Assembly: GCA_949358305.1 (NCBI GenBank) | Contig: OX442320.1 | Coordinates: forward strand, 10,124,259 to 10,184,258 | DNA: 60,000 bases | Source: Strigamia acuminata | Taxonomy: Eukaryota > Arthropoda > Chilopoda > Geophilomorpha > Linotaeniidae | Direction of reading: 5' to 3' | Part shown: positions 10,010-20,189 of the stretch, piece after piece | Layout: every line of letters begins with the position of its first letter | Numbering within the stretch: position 1 is the first letter of the stretch | Position numbers and translations under genes: made by a program | The notes under the pieces: generated by a model | Databases searched by the model: none | Seen by the model: only the letters and a program-made list of their open reading frames with translations | What the model was told of the DNA's origin: nothing

Positions 10010-10989
10010 TGTAGTGACCCTAGTGGTCACTAAGGAAGTAACAGAAAAAGTCTGTAAAATTATATTTTGGTTTATTATATTTTAGTTTGAGTTTTTTATG
10101 CTTCCTGTCTACAGGCAAGAAAGCTGAATAGAGTGGGAGGAAATGTGGGTGGTTGCCAGGGTAACCAGCCCACAAGCCTCCAAACAGGAAATGAGTCCTG
10201 AGAGGAGTGAGAACTCCTCAGTATGATCACAAACTTTGCCAGAGAAACAACACAAAATAACCCAGAGAAACCTCCAGTATTTTGTGAAAACCTCCGTGAA
10301 GTTTCATACTCATAATCTTGCTGTGAAGAATCCAGCTAGATTCATCTTGTGCCACCACAACTAGTGACACGGGAAGCCACACTCTTGCTGAGAGGGATCC
10401 AGCTAGAGTTCATTCTTACAATTGTACGAATACAATTGTGAGATTTCATCTTGTCTCAACGACATTGTTGAGAAGAGATTGTTGTGCGAAAGAGTCGCAA
10501 ATACGTCGCCACGACGACGGAGTTGCGAGTACGAGAGTTTGAAGTGTCGGAAAGAGTCCGATTGATTCAGCGGGTCGTCGCAAGCCGACTCGTATCAGAC
10601 GATTTCCGAGGAGTTCGAGAAGTTGAGTGACGGAATAAGTCCGTTTCACCGTGGAGCGACGTCGAGTAGAAAATCGAGACGAGCGTCGAAACAGAGCCGT
10701 AGAAACGCGACGAAAACGAGCCGTTATCGTCGCCGGAACGTTGGAATCGTCAAAATAACGTTTCCACGTCGATTTGAAGTTATTTCATCATTTCATCTAT
10801 TATTTCTTTTCTTATTTAATTTACTGTATAAGTTCTATCATTGTAATTCTTCTCAGTTTATTCTAAGTCAGAATAAATCATTTGTGAGTTTTTATATTAG
10901 AGAGTAGTTTTTATGATAAGTCTTGTCTAAGCATCAATGAGCTTGGAATTATTCTTTATTAATTTAAGGAGTAATTCAGGCTCATTACA
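10010..10989 (+). repeat. LTR-1 right LTR, complete
   Basis: The LTR is 980 bp. It begins TGTAGTGA and ends TCATTACA, inverted with one mismatch, and starts with TG and ends with CA. Positions 10326-10785 match the left LTR. A GTTGCCAGGGTAAC block near 10153 and a TATA-rich stretch near 10055 sit in the part missing on the left. Confidence 0.9.
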
Positions 10990-11950
10990 ATTTAAGCTCT
11001 AAAATAGAATAAAATAGAAATTGACAATGAAAGAAAAGAGTGTTAATTGTGAACAACATGTAGGCAAAAATGAACATTGTCACATTGGTGAAATTCTTTG
11101 TAATCGACTTGTAATCGAGAGCGACTTGTCATCAAGGGCGATTATAATTCGAAGAAACACGGTGTTTTGAGATTTTGCGATATTGCCAAGTGAATATGAT
11201 TGTCACATTGTTGTTTTACAGACAACAAACTTCAAAATGACTAATTGGGCGCCATATTTGAAAATAATTCAACTTTAATTTTTTTTTTCAAAATTTTAGA
11301 TCTCAATTTTGTCACCTCTCCACTTTTTGAGTATTTTCGTTACTAATTAATTGTTTTTGGCCACTAAAATTCAAAGAATAAAATAATATTTGGTTATTTA
11401 TGATTACCAGTGGGTTGTGTCTGGAAACATTTGGGTGGGGGCGGCAATAGACCTTTGGAAAAAATGCAGTCAGCTGATACGATCGTGTGATTGTACTCGT
11501 AATGGTTGCCCCCTTCTATGAGAAAAACCATTATTAAATAACATTGATTTATAGTTTTCTTATTGTGGCTTATGCCCAGAATATATATGTATATATTTTT
11601 TTCTTGGATAAAAATTGCTGCGTAATTTGTTAAAGATTAAAAAACAACATCAAGTGTGATTTTAAATAAGTTAGTACAAGATGAAATAGAATGGCGGCTG
11701 GCTGACGTGGTGTGATGACGGTAGAGGTCAAATCTGCGTAGTAATTCAATCAATTATATTTTAATTTGATTTTTTTAAAGTAAACATACCAGCAATGAAT
11801 TAAATTAATTTTTTTAATTTTTTTTTCAAATAAATTTTCAGTCACAAGAATTAATTTTTATTGTTTTTGTTAAAATTTTATTCCTCCAATAGGGTTGTGC
11901 CAGCAGGAAGTTGACCTATTTTCCGCCCATATTTTCTAGAAGTTTCCATG
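10990..11950. other. AT-rich intergenic DNA
   Basis: No open frame, RNA gene or repeat structure that I can support. Poly-T and poly-A runs and long AT blocks dominate. Confidence 0.6.
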
Positions 11951-12640
11951 GTATTAGTTGATTGGATATGCAAATGAATCAACAACGTTTCTTTTTCTAT
12001 TTTGCATTTTTCACTTTTCACGTGGTTTGGCTCAGTTTTGTCCTCGACGCGGAGGTGGAAAGACGCATCAAATTGAGGTGAGTGAGTGTGTGGTCTCTGT
12101 CACACTTTAATTTGTATTTAGACTTTTTAAATAGTTCTTAGCGTTTGGTTTTCTGTCCTTTGTTTCGAAGAAGTTTAATTTAGTTTTAAATTATTATTTC
12201 ACTTCCCGTCAGCTTTATAGGCAGTGTTATTTAGTAATACCGGTGTGCATTTTTAACGTTTAGCAGTTGTTTTAGTTTAATTTAAAGCGTTTTAACTGGA
12301 GAAATGTTTAAACAAGTAACTAATAGTTTTCACTTTTTAGTTTATAATTTAAGTTTATACATTTTTTTTTAGAGTTAATCCTGAATTTCTTTTCCATTTT
12401 AGGTTGAATGGGTGAATTTATACAATAACGGACCATCGGACGGCTACTGGATCAACACAAATGGACTTCAGTGTCGCTATTTATTATTTTTATTTAAAAT
12501 ATTTTTGTAATTAATTTTATACTTTTTGTATAATTAAAAATTGTTTGGTGTTGTGTATAATTAATTTTATGTAATTTTGAGATAAAAAATTACACAAAAT
12601 TAATAATTTATTTCTTGAATAAAATTTGTTTTTTAAACTT
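11951..12640 (+). other. Candidate two-exon transcript of unclear coding status
   Basis: A good splice donor (gag|gtgagt, exon end 12077) is followed by a pyrimidine-rich acceptor (ccattttag, exon start 12413) and an AATAAA at 12618-12623. From the ATG at 11968, splicing gives a 40-residue frame with a hydrophobic aromatic N-terminus. A different frame stays open much longer across the junction but has no ATG. It may be a small secreted or membrane peptide, a non-coding transcript or a gene remnant. Confidence 0.2.
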
Positions 12641-12659
12641 TTCTGCTGCTATTTATTAA

Positions 12660-13095
12660 ATACTAAAACATAAAAATGGGGAATCTGTATACCCATCCTT
12701 TTTATTCTAAGTCCAAACCTATAAAAATTTGGCATAGCTTCGCCTTTTTGATATTTGGACTTAGTAAATTTTTTTGGAGAAATGACATAGCTCATAAAAA
12801 AATAAAACTTTATTAAAAATATATGCTTTACACAAAAAACTTACAAATTTTTCCTTAAAAGGAAAATATATGGCAAATGACAAGTTTAAGCGGGTTATAA
12901 CGGACCATTTAAGGATTTGTCTCGGGTAACCATCCCCCTTGAGACTCCGCCGTTTTACCACACCTGGGACCCAGAGTGTGCCACGCTCTGGGCCCCCAAA
13001 ATCATGTCCCACGATGTCTTCCTGATGTTGTCAAAATTAACCTAAAAATTATCAAATAAAAATTATACATTAAATATATACATAAAATATATACA
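12660..13095. other. Gene-poor segment with a possible terminal exon on the minus strand
   Basis: Bases about 12960-13022 resemble the last exon of the 93-aa gene at 41.6 kb: both carry 'gaagacatc', a 'ggggcccaga' block and 'ctctgggtcc' in the same order. In the matching frame a run of about 80 codons is open on the minus strand, ending at 12761. It could be the last exon of a diverged paralogue or a processed fragment. Confidence 0.3.
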
Positions 13096-13440
13096 CAAAA
13101 ATTAAAAATTATACACAAAAATTAAAAATTATACACAAAAATTAAAAATTATACACAAAAATTAAAAATTATACACAAAAATTAAAAATTATACACAAAA
13201 ATTAAAAATTATACACAAAAATTAAAAATTATACACAAAAATTAAAAATTATACACAAAAATTAAAAATTATACACAAAAATTAAAAATTATACACAAAA
13301 ATTAAAAATTATACACAAAAATTAAAAATTATACATAAAAATTATACATAAAAATTAAAAATTAAAAATTAAAAATTATACACAAAAATTAAAAATTAAA
13401 AATTATACACAAAAATTAAAAATTAAAAATTATACACAAA
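13096..13440. repeat. AT-rich minisatellite, 20-bp unit
   Basis: The unit AAAATTAAAAATTATACACA is repeated about 12 times almost without change to ~13335, then degenerates into shorter and mixed units. Flanking 'atatacataaa' words suggest it grew from local sequence. Confidence 0.95.
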
Positions 13441-13534
13441 AATTATCAAATAAAAATAGTACACAAAAATTATCCATAAAATACATAATTGCAAAAATAT
13501 GAACAAGAATAAAAAGTATATTAAAAACTTAAAT

Positions 13535-13830
13535 GACAGCTTAGGCTTGGAGTTCGTTTGCTGCTTCATGAATTCATCATAAGGTTGTCGTTCTACATCG
13601 TCTAAGAAAGCCATTCAAATGATTGCGGTTGGTGATAAACCTATTTGAAAAAAAAATGCAAAATACAAATAAAAACTTCAGCTGAATACAATAATTTAAT
13701 AATGGAATTGGATAAAATTAAGGAATAAAAACAAGAAAACAACAAAAAACAAGAAACTATATAAAAGTAAAACTTACCTCAGACCGCCGAGTGCCGAGTG
13801 CTTCGCCTCCGCTCGGAAAAACACGAATGA
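13535..13830 (-). other. Candidate 5' exons of a minus-strand gene
   Basis: On the minus strand a donor (tctgag|gtaagt, near 13790) follows a GC-rich leader, and an acceptor (caaatag) near 13645 precedes an ATG at 13612-13614. The frame reads MAFLDDVERQPYDEFMKQ and continues to about 13535 before becoming hydrophobic and AT-driven. It may join the possible last exon near 13.0 kb, but I could not find a splice that keeps the frame. Product unknown. Confidence 0.3.
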
Positions 13831-13971
13831 AAAACTAAGCGAAAATAGAAAAATGCCCTGTCATCTCATTTGAATAACCAATCAAAAATCACAGAAATTT
13901 CTAGAAAAATGTCAAATTCCTGCGTGCTGTCACCTGATGATAAAAATTGGAAACAAAGAAATCTCAAGCGA

Positions 13972-13984
13972 GTTGCTAAGCAAC
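13972..13984. promoter_or_regulatory. X-box-like palindrome (RFX-type site)
   Basis: GTTGCTAAGCAAC is a perfect inverted repeat fitting the RFX X-box consensus. It lies ~150-180 bp upstream of the candidate minus-strand leader exon, a promoter-like position. Chance occurrence is possible. Confidence 0.3.
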
Positions 13985-13999
13985 GCAACTCTAGTGCAT

Positions 14000-14900
14000 C
14001 ATTTGAGTGCTTCATTTAAACTGAACGTACTAAAAATTAAAACCCAAAACATAAATTGACACAGCTCTATCCATTAAATAAATATAATTTCTCGGAAAAA
14101 TGATTTTCAAACGCGCGACATTGTGCGCTGCAGTGGAATCCAAGGAATCCAAGGTAGCTCTTTTCTTTTCTTTTCTTTGCCATTTATATGTCAGTTTACA
14201 ATGCGCAATAAAGAAAATCAAGATTAGCAGCGATTTATACTTTTATTTCTTTGTTCCGTTGATACAAAACGAAAACAATGTGAAACAACGTGTCAATTAT
14301 CATTTTCAACATATTTTACAGAACCGAACGTGTTTCCTAGGTCACGGTCACGGCAACGAACTTCACCAACAAATGCAGTCGCGCAATGCAGTGTGGGATA
14401 GCGCGAACCCATGGCTGCCATCTTGATGCACGAAGTAAACAAAGGTCATTATTGATTTCGGCCTGGATCTTGGAACTAATGACCGAAAGAAAACAAAAAA
14501 TACAGAAAAGGAGGAAGGAAGATTGACTGAGAGGAGGAAATAGCACATCGATTATAATGGTACGTGAAATTCTTCAAATTGTACCGTTTTGTTGTCCACG
14601 CTCCACGATGTTTGTAAATATGGCGCCCCCGTAGTCGCGGCAGGTTGCGAACAAAGGAAAAGATGTGCATTGCGGGTGTCGATGCTGGAAAAGGTAATGT
14701 TATTGATTTATAATGAATTCTTCACATTTTGCATCAAACCTGTCAATTTGCATCTCACAATTGTTGAAGGACGGATGTAGTGTGACCATTTCTCTAAATT
14801 TTCGTGTTGCTGAAAAAATGATATTACTCGGAGGTGGATTTTTCGCCCGTGCGAGGGAAACTTTCCTAATCCATTGCAACTAACAGTAAGCTGGATGTTT
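14000..14900. other. Intergenic DNA with isolated splice-like signals
   Basis: A donor-like site (aatg|gtacgtg, 14559) is followed by an acceptor and a donor bounding about 50 bp at 14644-14693 on the plus strand. Joining them gives only a very short frame. I assign no gene. Confidence 0.4.
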
Positions 14901-16640
14901 TCGGGTTATCTACGTAATTAGAAATAAAAAAGATGCAAATTATCAGTGGTAAAGAATTCTAAATTTTATTACTTGTTTACTGGAGTAGAAATAAATGAGT
15001 TGTCAAACTTCGTACGGCTTATTTTATTTCCCATCAAGGGAAAACGAGCATTTTTGTTGAGATCGATGAAAATTCACGTTTTTCTCACTTTAGGTAACTC
15101 GTTATTTAATCGAGTTTTAATCATCTTGAAAATGAAAAATTAGAATTATTAAACGAGAAATGAATCAATTTTTAATATCACTATAGGGCAGCGAATATAC
15201 AGGGTGGAACAAAAGTCTGTTCCCCTCAAATATTTCCTCAGGAATTGCATCTAGGACAACTTTGATGAAGCGATCGTATAGGAAGTTGGGTGAGAGCAAT
15301 CCAATGATGTCATCAAATTTGACCTTGACGGCTATTTTCAAGGATATTCACTTGCTAACTTCTAAACCAATCAGGTTAGAGCAAAAAAGTCAATTACAAA
15401 GTTGTAGAGCACCATCAAATTAGTACTATTCAACTTATCTTAGTCATCTTAAGTTAAATGTTTTCCTTTTAAAAAGGAGACAAATCAGCTGAAATAAAGC
15501 CAGCCATTGTGACAAAACTTAAATTTCTATCACAAAAATACTGAATTACTTAAATAAACGTATTCAAATGTGCATCATTATGCAAGTAAACAAGAAAAAC
15601 CACTGCCTTTTTTTAATGCCTCAATAATTATTTTATCACAAGATTAACCCTTGGCTATACGGATTTATGAACAAGCTTTTTCTTGAATAGGAAAATTTTT
15701 TTTCCTACGAATTTTTTTTGTTGAAAATTTGTGACTTTGTTGATCGGATAATAAAGTAAATCTCGGGTGAAATTTGTAATAATTCATCATTTATTTAATT
15801 AAATATTCAACTTGGAAATTTTCTGCCCCTTAAAACTCCAGCATAACTTTTAAGCTGGCTTTGCTGTATTTGTAAACAGCGCTTCAGTGAACAGCTTTTC
15901 GCATTTACCAGTAGTGATTAAAACCACCTCCAGATGGCTCAAATCTATTTATTTTTATTGTTTAGGCATTACGTTCTCAATAAAATTAGTTCCGAACTAA
16001 AAACAAACTACATGGCGCTTTAACCAATCGACTTAAAAATTGTCCATAAATCCGTAATGGCTAAACCAGAACGGCACATTTTATCCTTATGCCTCCGAGG
16101 GTTAAAAAATTTCACTTTGCTGATTTTTTTTCTGATTTGTCTCCTTTTTAAAAAGAAAACATTTAACTTAAGATGACTAAGATAATTTGGATAGTACTAA
16201 TTTGATGATGCTCTACAACTTTGTAATTGACTTTTTTGCTCTAACCTGATTGGTTTAGAAGTTAGCAAGTGAATAACCTTGAAAATGGCCTTCAAGGTCA
16301 AATTTGATGACATCATTGGATTGCTCTCACCAAACTTCCTATACGATTGCTTCATTAAAGTTGGCCTAGGTGCAATTGCTGAGGAAATATTTGAGGGGAA
16401 CAGACTTTTGTTCCACCCTGTATACTGTAAGTGGTTAGGTGACACCAGTAAAAAATTAGTTGAAAAATTATTTTTTTCTTTGGTAAGGGCTCCGAATGCA
16501 GATTTGAAAAGTCAAATTAATCTCAATTTCTACTTATATTGAAATAATTTTTGAAGTAACCATTTAAAATAACTTGTGATGTTTTTATTCGAATATAATT
16601 ACGGTTTTCTGTGCTAATTTCTTGGCTGCATTGCAATTAA
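14900..16640. repeat. Dispersed repeat copy 1, split by a MITE
   Basis: Bases 14900-15195 and 16425-16640 together correspond to 19570-19860 and 20790-21080. Shared words include 'ggttatctac', 'gaaaacgagc', 'attcacg', 'aaaaattagttgaaaaatta' and 'gctaatttcttggctgc'. Copy 1 is interrupted by the TIR element at 15196-16424. No coding capacity is evident. Confidence 0.75.
15196..16424. mobile_element. Long-TIR MITE with TA target site (Tc1/mariner-like)
   Basis: The left end reads TATACAGGGTGGAACAAAAG and the right end is its inverted complement CTTTTGTTCCACCCTGTATA. The inverted similarity continues for about 300 bp on each side (15200-15500 and 16120-16420) with scattered mismatches. TA flanks both ends, as expected for Tc1/mariner-type insertion. 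The ~600-bp middle has no transposase frame, so the element is non-autonomous. Related copies without the insertion exist at 20.8-21.0 kb. Confidence 0.85.
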
Positions 16641-16964
16641 AATTTGCTCTAATTGCGTTAATCTAGCCCAACCAAACGGAGATCAGTGACAGGATTTGAT
16701 AAAATAAATGAAATTAATAATACTTATTTTTAAATAAAACTTGAAATAGGGGCTAGACCGCTAGAGCTTTGAACAGCAGCTGCAGTAGCAAACTCCTTGC
16801 TTTTCTTGCTTTGACGAGAATCTGCGGCTGATGGTAGTCATGTGTTCGGATTTGGGCGATTCAATGAGGCATTGTGCCGTAGAAACTCGTTGGACTCGCC
16901 TGTTGATCATTGCCAGTTGCCACCTATATATAAACACACGACAAAATTAATTAAAATTAAAATA
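16641..16964. other. Intergenic DNA, nothing assigned
   Basis: AT-rich and without a supported gene. A TATATAAA word occurs near 16926. Confidence 0.5.
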
Positions 16965-17180
16965 CTATTCGCTAATAATGTCTAACCAATCGAAATCGTA
17001 ATCGTAATCGTTCTCAGATTGCTGGGTCTTTTCTGCTGGACTTGTTACACACATATTGGAGTGGACATGGTCGGGTTGTTTAGAGGAACATGAGGAAACT
17101 GTTGAATACGCAACGGTATATTCTGCTGGTGTTGTTGATATTTTGCTTGATCTATCTCCTGTGTTCCGTTGCAACAACAT
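16965..17180 (-). CDS. Hypothetical acidic-tailed ORF, possibly a terminal exon
   Basis: The frame has 71 codons from its ATG and stays open further upstream to about 17220. Its composition is mixed, and it ends in an acidic aromatic tail (NDYDYDFDWLDIISE) before TAG. The upstream end runs into the TTAGG inverted repeat, whose right arm (17416-17456) carries an inverted copy of the start of this sequence. It may be a real exon partly duplicated by the foldback, or an open stretch by chance. Product unknown. Confidence 0.25.
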   Translation of the reverse strand: MLLQRNTGDRSSKISTTPAEYTVAYSTVSSCSSKQPDHVHSNMCVTSPAEKTQQSENDYDYDFDWLDIISE

Positions 17181-17191
17181 TCCAGTCGGCT

Positions 17192-17456
17192 GTTCTTCAC
17201 TTCTGCCCCAATGTTTGCCATTGTTAGGTTAGGTTAGGTTGATTGATTTCATTTGTTTGTGTTGTGTGTGGTCGTTTTCGGTTCGGTTAGGTCAGGTTAG
17301 GTTAGGTTTAGACCTAAACCTAGGTCCTAACCTAACCTGACCTAACCTAACCTAACCTAACCTGACCTAACCTAATCGAAAACAACCACACACAACACAA
17401 ACAAATGAAATCAAGGCAACCTAACAATGACAAACATTGGGGCAGAAGTGAAGAAC
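17192..17456. repeat. Inverted repeat with head-to-head TTAGG/CCTAA arrays
   Basis: The arms start GTTCTTCACTTCTGCCCCAA (17192) and end with the complement at 17456, with high identity. Next to the centre the arms are GGTTAGGTTAGG on the left and CCTAACCTAACC on the right. TTAGG is the telomere repeat of most insects. The structure is more like a small foldback/MITE than a telomere fusion, because unique sequence lies outside the TTAGG blocks within the arms. Confidence 0.85.
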
Positions 17457-17784
17457 AACCTTCCAGTCTTATCTTGGGTTTTTCTAGTTTTCTTTCCAGG
17501 GATTTTTTTCTGTTTATCCCACATTGATATAGAACGTGGCTTCGGTGATCAAAGGAGAGCCATTTTCCATTTGTCGCACACGTGATACGTGAATTCTCTT
17601 TTTGACTGATTTTGGCCATTTCTCCACAGGTTAGCTTAGGTTTTTGTCAAAAATGACAAAAATTAAAAAAGTGCCAAATATGAGTTCAATCGATCAGAAA
17701 TAAGCTAAAATAATGGAATGCTAATAAATAAATATAAACACAAACGAAATTAACAATTAAATTTTTATTAGTTCTTTCAGTTCG

Positions 17785-18000
17785 TGACACCGCCACCAGA
17801 TGGCGCAACGAATTGTTTTTTAACACCATCTGGTGGCGGTGTCACGAACTAAAATATCGCCACTAGATGGCGCTGCTAAAAAGAAGTTTGAATGAATGTA
17901 ATGGATATTTCGTTGCGCCATCTGGTGGCGATATTTTAGTTTGTGACACCGCCACCAGATGGTGCTAAAAACAATTCGTTGCGCCATCTAGTGGCGATAT
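17785..18000. promoter_or_regulatory. Cluster of six CTCF-like motifs in alternating orientation
   Basis: CCACCAGATGGCGC (17794), its reverse form (about 17823), CCACTAGATGGCGC (17860), reverse (17915), CCACCAGATGGTGC (17952) and reverse (17981) fit the CTCF core CCASYAGRKGGCR. They alternate plus/minus. The motifs sit in imperfect inverted repeats, so the block may be a transposon that carries them. Confidence 0.5.
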
Positions 18001-18084
18001 TTTTAGTTTGTGTAATAGATATCAACAAATAAATTTCCACCATGTTCAGCCTTTTAATTAATTTTTATTTTTAAATTGAAGTTG

Positions 18085-18690
18085 ACCGATCTGGAAGGAA
18101 AGAGATGACAAGAGGGAAGGGGAAGAGGGGCGAGGAGGAGAGAGGGGAGATGAGATAAAGAATTCAGTGAAGTGTGAGATAATAGATAAGAAGTGAGAAA
18201 GGAGATAAGTATTTTTTTTTTTATAGAGATGAGGAAGGAGATAAGTAGAGATGAGGAATAAGAATTCAAAGATGAGGAATAAGGAATGAGGAATAAAAAA
18301 AATTAAAAGAAAATAAAAATAAGAGCCGAGGAAAAAGAGATGAGGGTTGAGAAATGAGAAATGGAATAAGGTGTAAGAAATAACAAAGTAAACAATAAGA
18401 GGTAAGAAATAAGTAAGAAATAAGAGATACAAAGTATCTCTTATGAGTATGAGTATGAGAAATAAGAATTGAAAGATGAGGGATAACAAGCAGAGATAAG
18501 AGAGGGATGAGAAATAAGAGAGAGATGAGAATTGAGAAATGAGGGATTAGAAATGGAATAAGGTGTAAGAAATAAAATAATGAATAAGAGGTATAAAGTA
18601 AGAAGTGAGATGGATATGGAAAGAGGAATGGGGAATAAGAATTGAAGAATGAGAGATGAGAAATGGAATAACATAATGAATAAGAGAGTC
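18085..18690. repeat. Purine-rich tract (GAGAT/GAAATAAG type)
   Basis: The plus strand is almost all purines with interspersed T for about 600 bp, in degenerate units such as 'gagataagaaatgag'. Long open frames on the minus strand here (Leu/Ser/Phe only) are a by-product. Confidence 0.9.
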
Positions 18691-18699
18691 GCAGTCATT

Positions 18700-19858
18700 C
18701 CTAGAATGTAAACAAATCAAAAATTAATTAATTTTTTTTTCTTTTAAAAAGTATAATAATTGTTACGGAGTATTTATTTACTTTGATGACACATTATTCT
18801 AAATATTTCATTCCAAATGAGTCATATTGCGGCCACCATCTGCAGCTTAATTCGATGAGTAAATCGAGAAACCGAGCAAAGGATATCGTGGAAATAAATC
18901 CGAGTGCGATTTTAATTCTCCTTTGCCATTCCGCTTTTTTTTCTTGTATCACCTAAAAACCAGATGAATATATTAAATGGAATTTACCATTTTCAAATAT
19001 CAGTACATTAAATTCGTACTTGATTTGTAAACATTGCGCGTGCTCTTTGCCACTTTTCGTGAAGCAAAATACCCAATCCGGCCACAGAGTGATTCGCATT
19101 TGCCTCGAATGAATATATTTTTTTAAATACGGAGTATCTTTTTAGTTGTTTACCGATATGTACTTTATTTTATTTTTTACGCAAAAGAGTAGTTTTGCAC
19201 GCTGTAGCTTTGCATTTGCATTTCCAGTGAGTGTTGTTTGTTCGTTCGACATGTTTTGTCACGATTTCTTGAAGTAAGAGTTTGTTTGTCATTAGTAGAG
19301 CGAGTCAATATTTGTGAATAAAAGTGATGTAAAGTGTGTGAGAAAAGTGGACGGGACCGGACCACCAAAAGTTCAAATAGAAGTACCGGTAGATGGAAAA
19401 GTGAGTGTGTGAATTCTCACAAGTGTCCTGGCCTGGGTTAGCGTTAAAAATTTGACAAGTAAATATTGACAAATAAAGTAGTAAATTCTTCGTTGAACTT
19501 TATTGAAATTTAAATAAATTTCTGTTTACATTCGCTTACAAGTTAGTGTCTGGAACGACTTCGCTTATCCATTTCAAATATGCTGCATTTCCTTCGGTTA
19601 TCTACCTAATTTTAGAGATAAAAACGTAAATTGTGAGTGCTAAAGAATTGTATATGTAAGACTTGGCAAACATCGTACCGATGATTTTCTCGAAAGAAAA
19701 CGAGCGTTTTATTTGAAATCGAATGGAAATTCACGCTTTGCTCACTTGACGTAACTCGTCATTTCATCTATTCTCGAAGTTCGGGTTTTAATTACAGTAT
19801 CTGGAATAAAAAACTAAGAATTAATGAAACAAAAAAGGGAATTAATATTTTAATTTCA
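18700..19858. other. Intergenic DNA including dispersed repeat copy 2
   Basis: No gene is supported in 18700-19570. From 19570 to 19860 the sequence matches the dispersed repeat also found at 14.9 and 20.8 kb. Confidence 0.55.
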
Positions 19859-20187
19859 CTAGCATGAGAGACTCGTTGTCTTCATTAATTTCATTCTTCC
19901 ATTCGTATCTGTAAAAATACATATTTTAGTTTCTCTGATGGTTAAATTTTTGTAAAACTTAGTAATCGCTTCATTTCCGTTCATGCAGTTGCCATTCCAC
20001 ACGAAACGTGTCTCGTCCATATACAGTTTGGATAATTTCTACAAAATAAAATCAGAAATTAGTATTGGTTTCTATTTGAGATTTTTTTCCATATACTTAC
20101 ATGGCGACATTTATCCAAATTATTTAAGTCAATTGTAGCAAAATCATAGGCGGCCTTAAAATCTTGATCCAACTTGTTTGCGGCGTC
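19859..20187 (-). pseudogene. NXT1/p15-like (NTF2-related export protein), partial
   Basis: Two exons are clear. The first is 20101-20187 (29 codons between a ttag acceptor and a |gtaagt donor) and reads ...AAYDFATIDLNNLDKCRH. The second starts at 20038 after 'ttgtag' and reads KLSKLYMDETRFVWNGN then GNEAITKFYKNL. This is the N-terminal half of the NTF2-like fold of NXT1/p15, the partner of NXF1 in mRNA export: the LSxLYM and VWNGN segments are diagnostic. After FYKNL the family resemblance stops and the frame ends at TAG 19859-19861, at the border of the dispersed repeat. No initiator exon was found. It is probably a truncated paralogue or pseudogene; a functional gene with undetected exons cannot be excluded. 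Confidence 0.6.
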
Positions 20188-20189
20188 CT

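Larger units (their letters stand above)
1083..10989 (+). mobile_element. LTR-1: Ty3/gypsy-type LTR retrotransposon, defective pol, large third ORF
   Basis: Order: partial left LTR (1083-1738), primer site (1741), gag-like/RT-remnant ORF (1871-3769), RNase H-integrase frame (to 6458), third ORF (6687-9965), polypurine tract and right LTR (10010-10989). RNase H before integrase places it in the Ty3/gypsy order. Protease and the RT palm with its YxDD box are absent, and a frameshift separates the RT remnant from RNase H, so this copy cannot move on its own. The left LTR lacks about 316 bp present in the right one. No target-site duplication can be confirmed because the left end is damaged. Confidence 0.93.

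Noticed and set aside
14559-14780. Small spliced peptide gene on the plus strand
   Set aside because: Donor and acceptor words exist, but the joined frame is only about 20 codons and has no recognisable features.
17221-17380. True telomere or chromosome fusion site
   Set aside because: Only a few TTAGG units, and they are embedded in a longer inverted repeat with unique arms.
18058-18698. Leu/Ser/Phe-rich minus-strand frames
   Set aside because: Translation of a purine-rich tract; no start context, splice sites or complexity.
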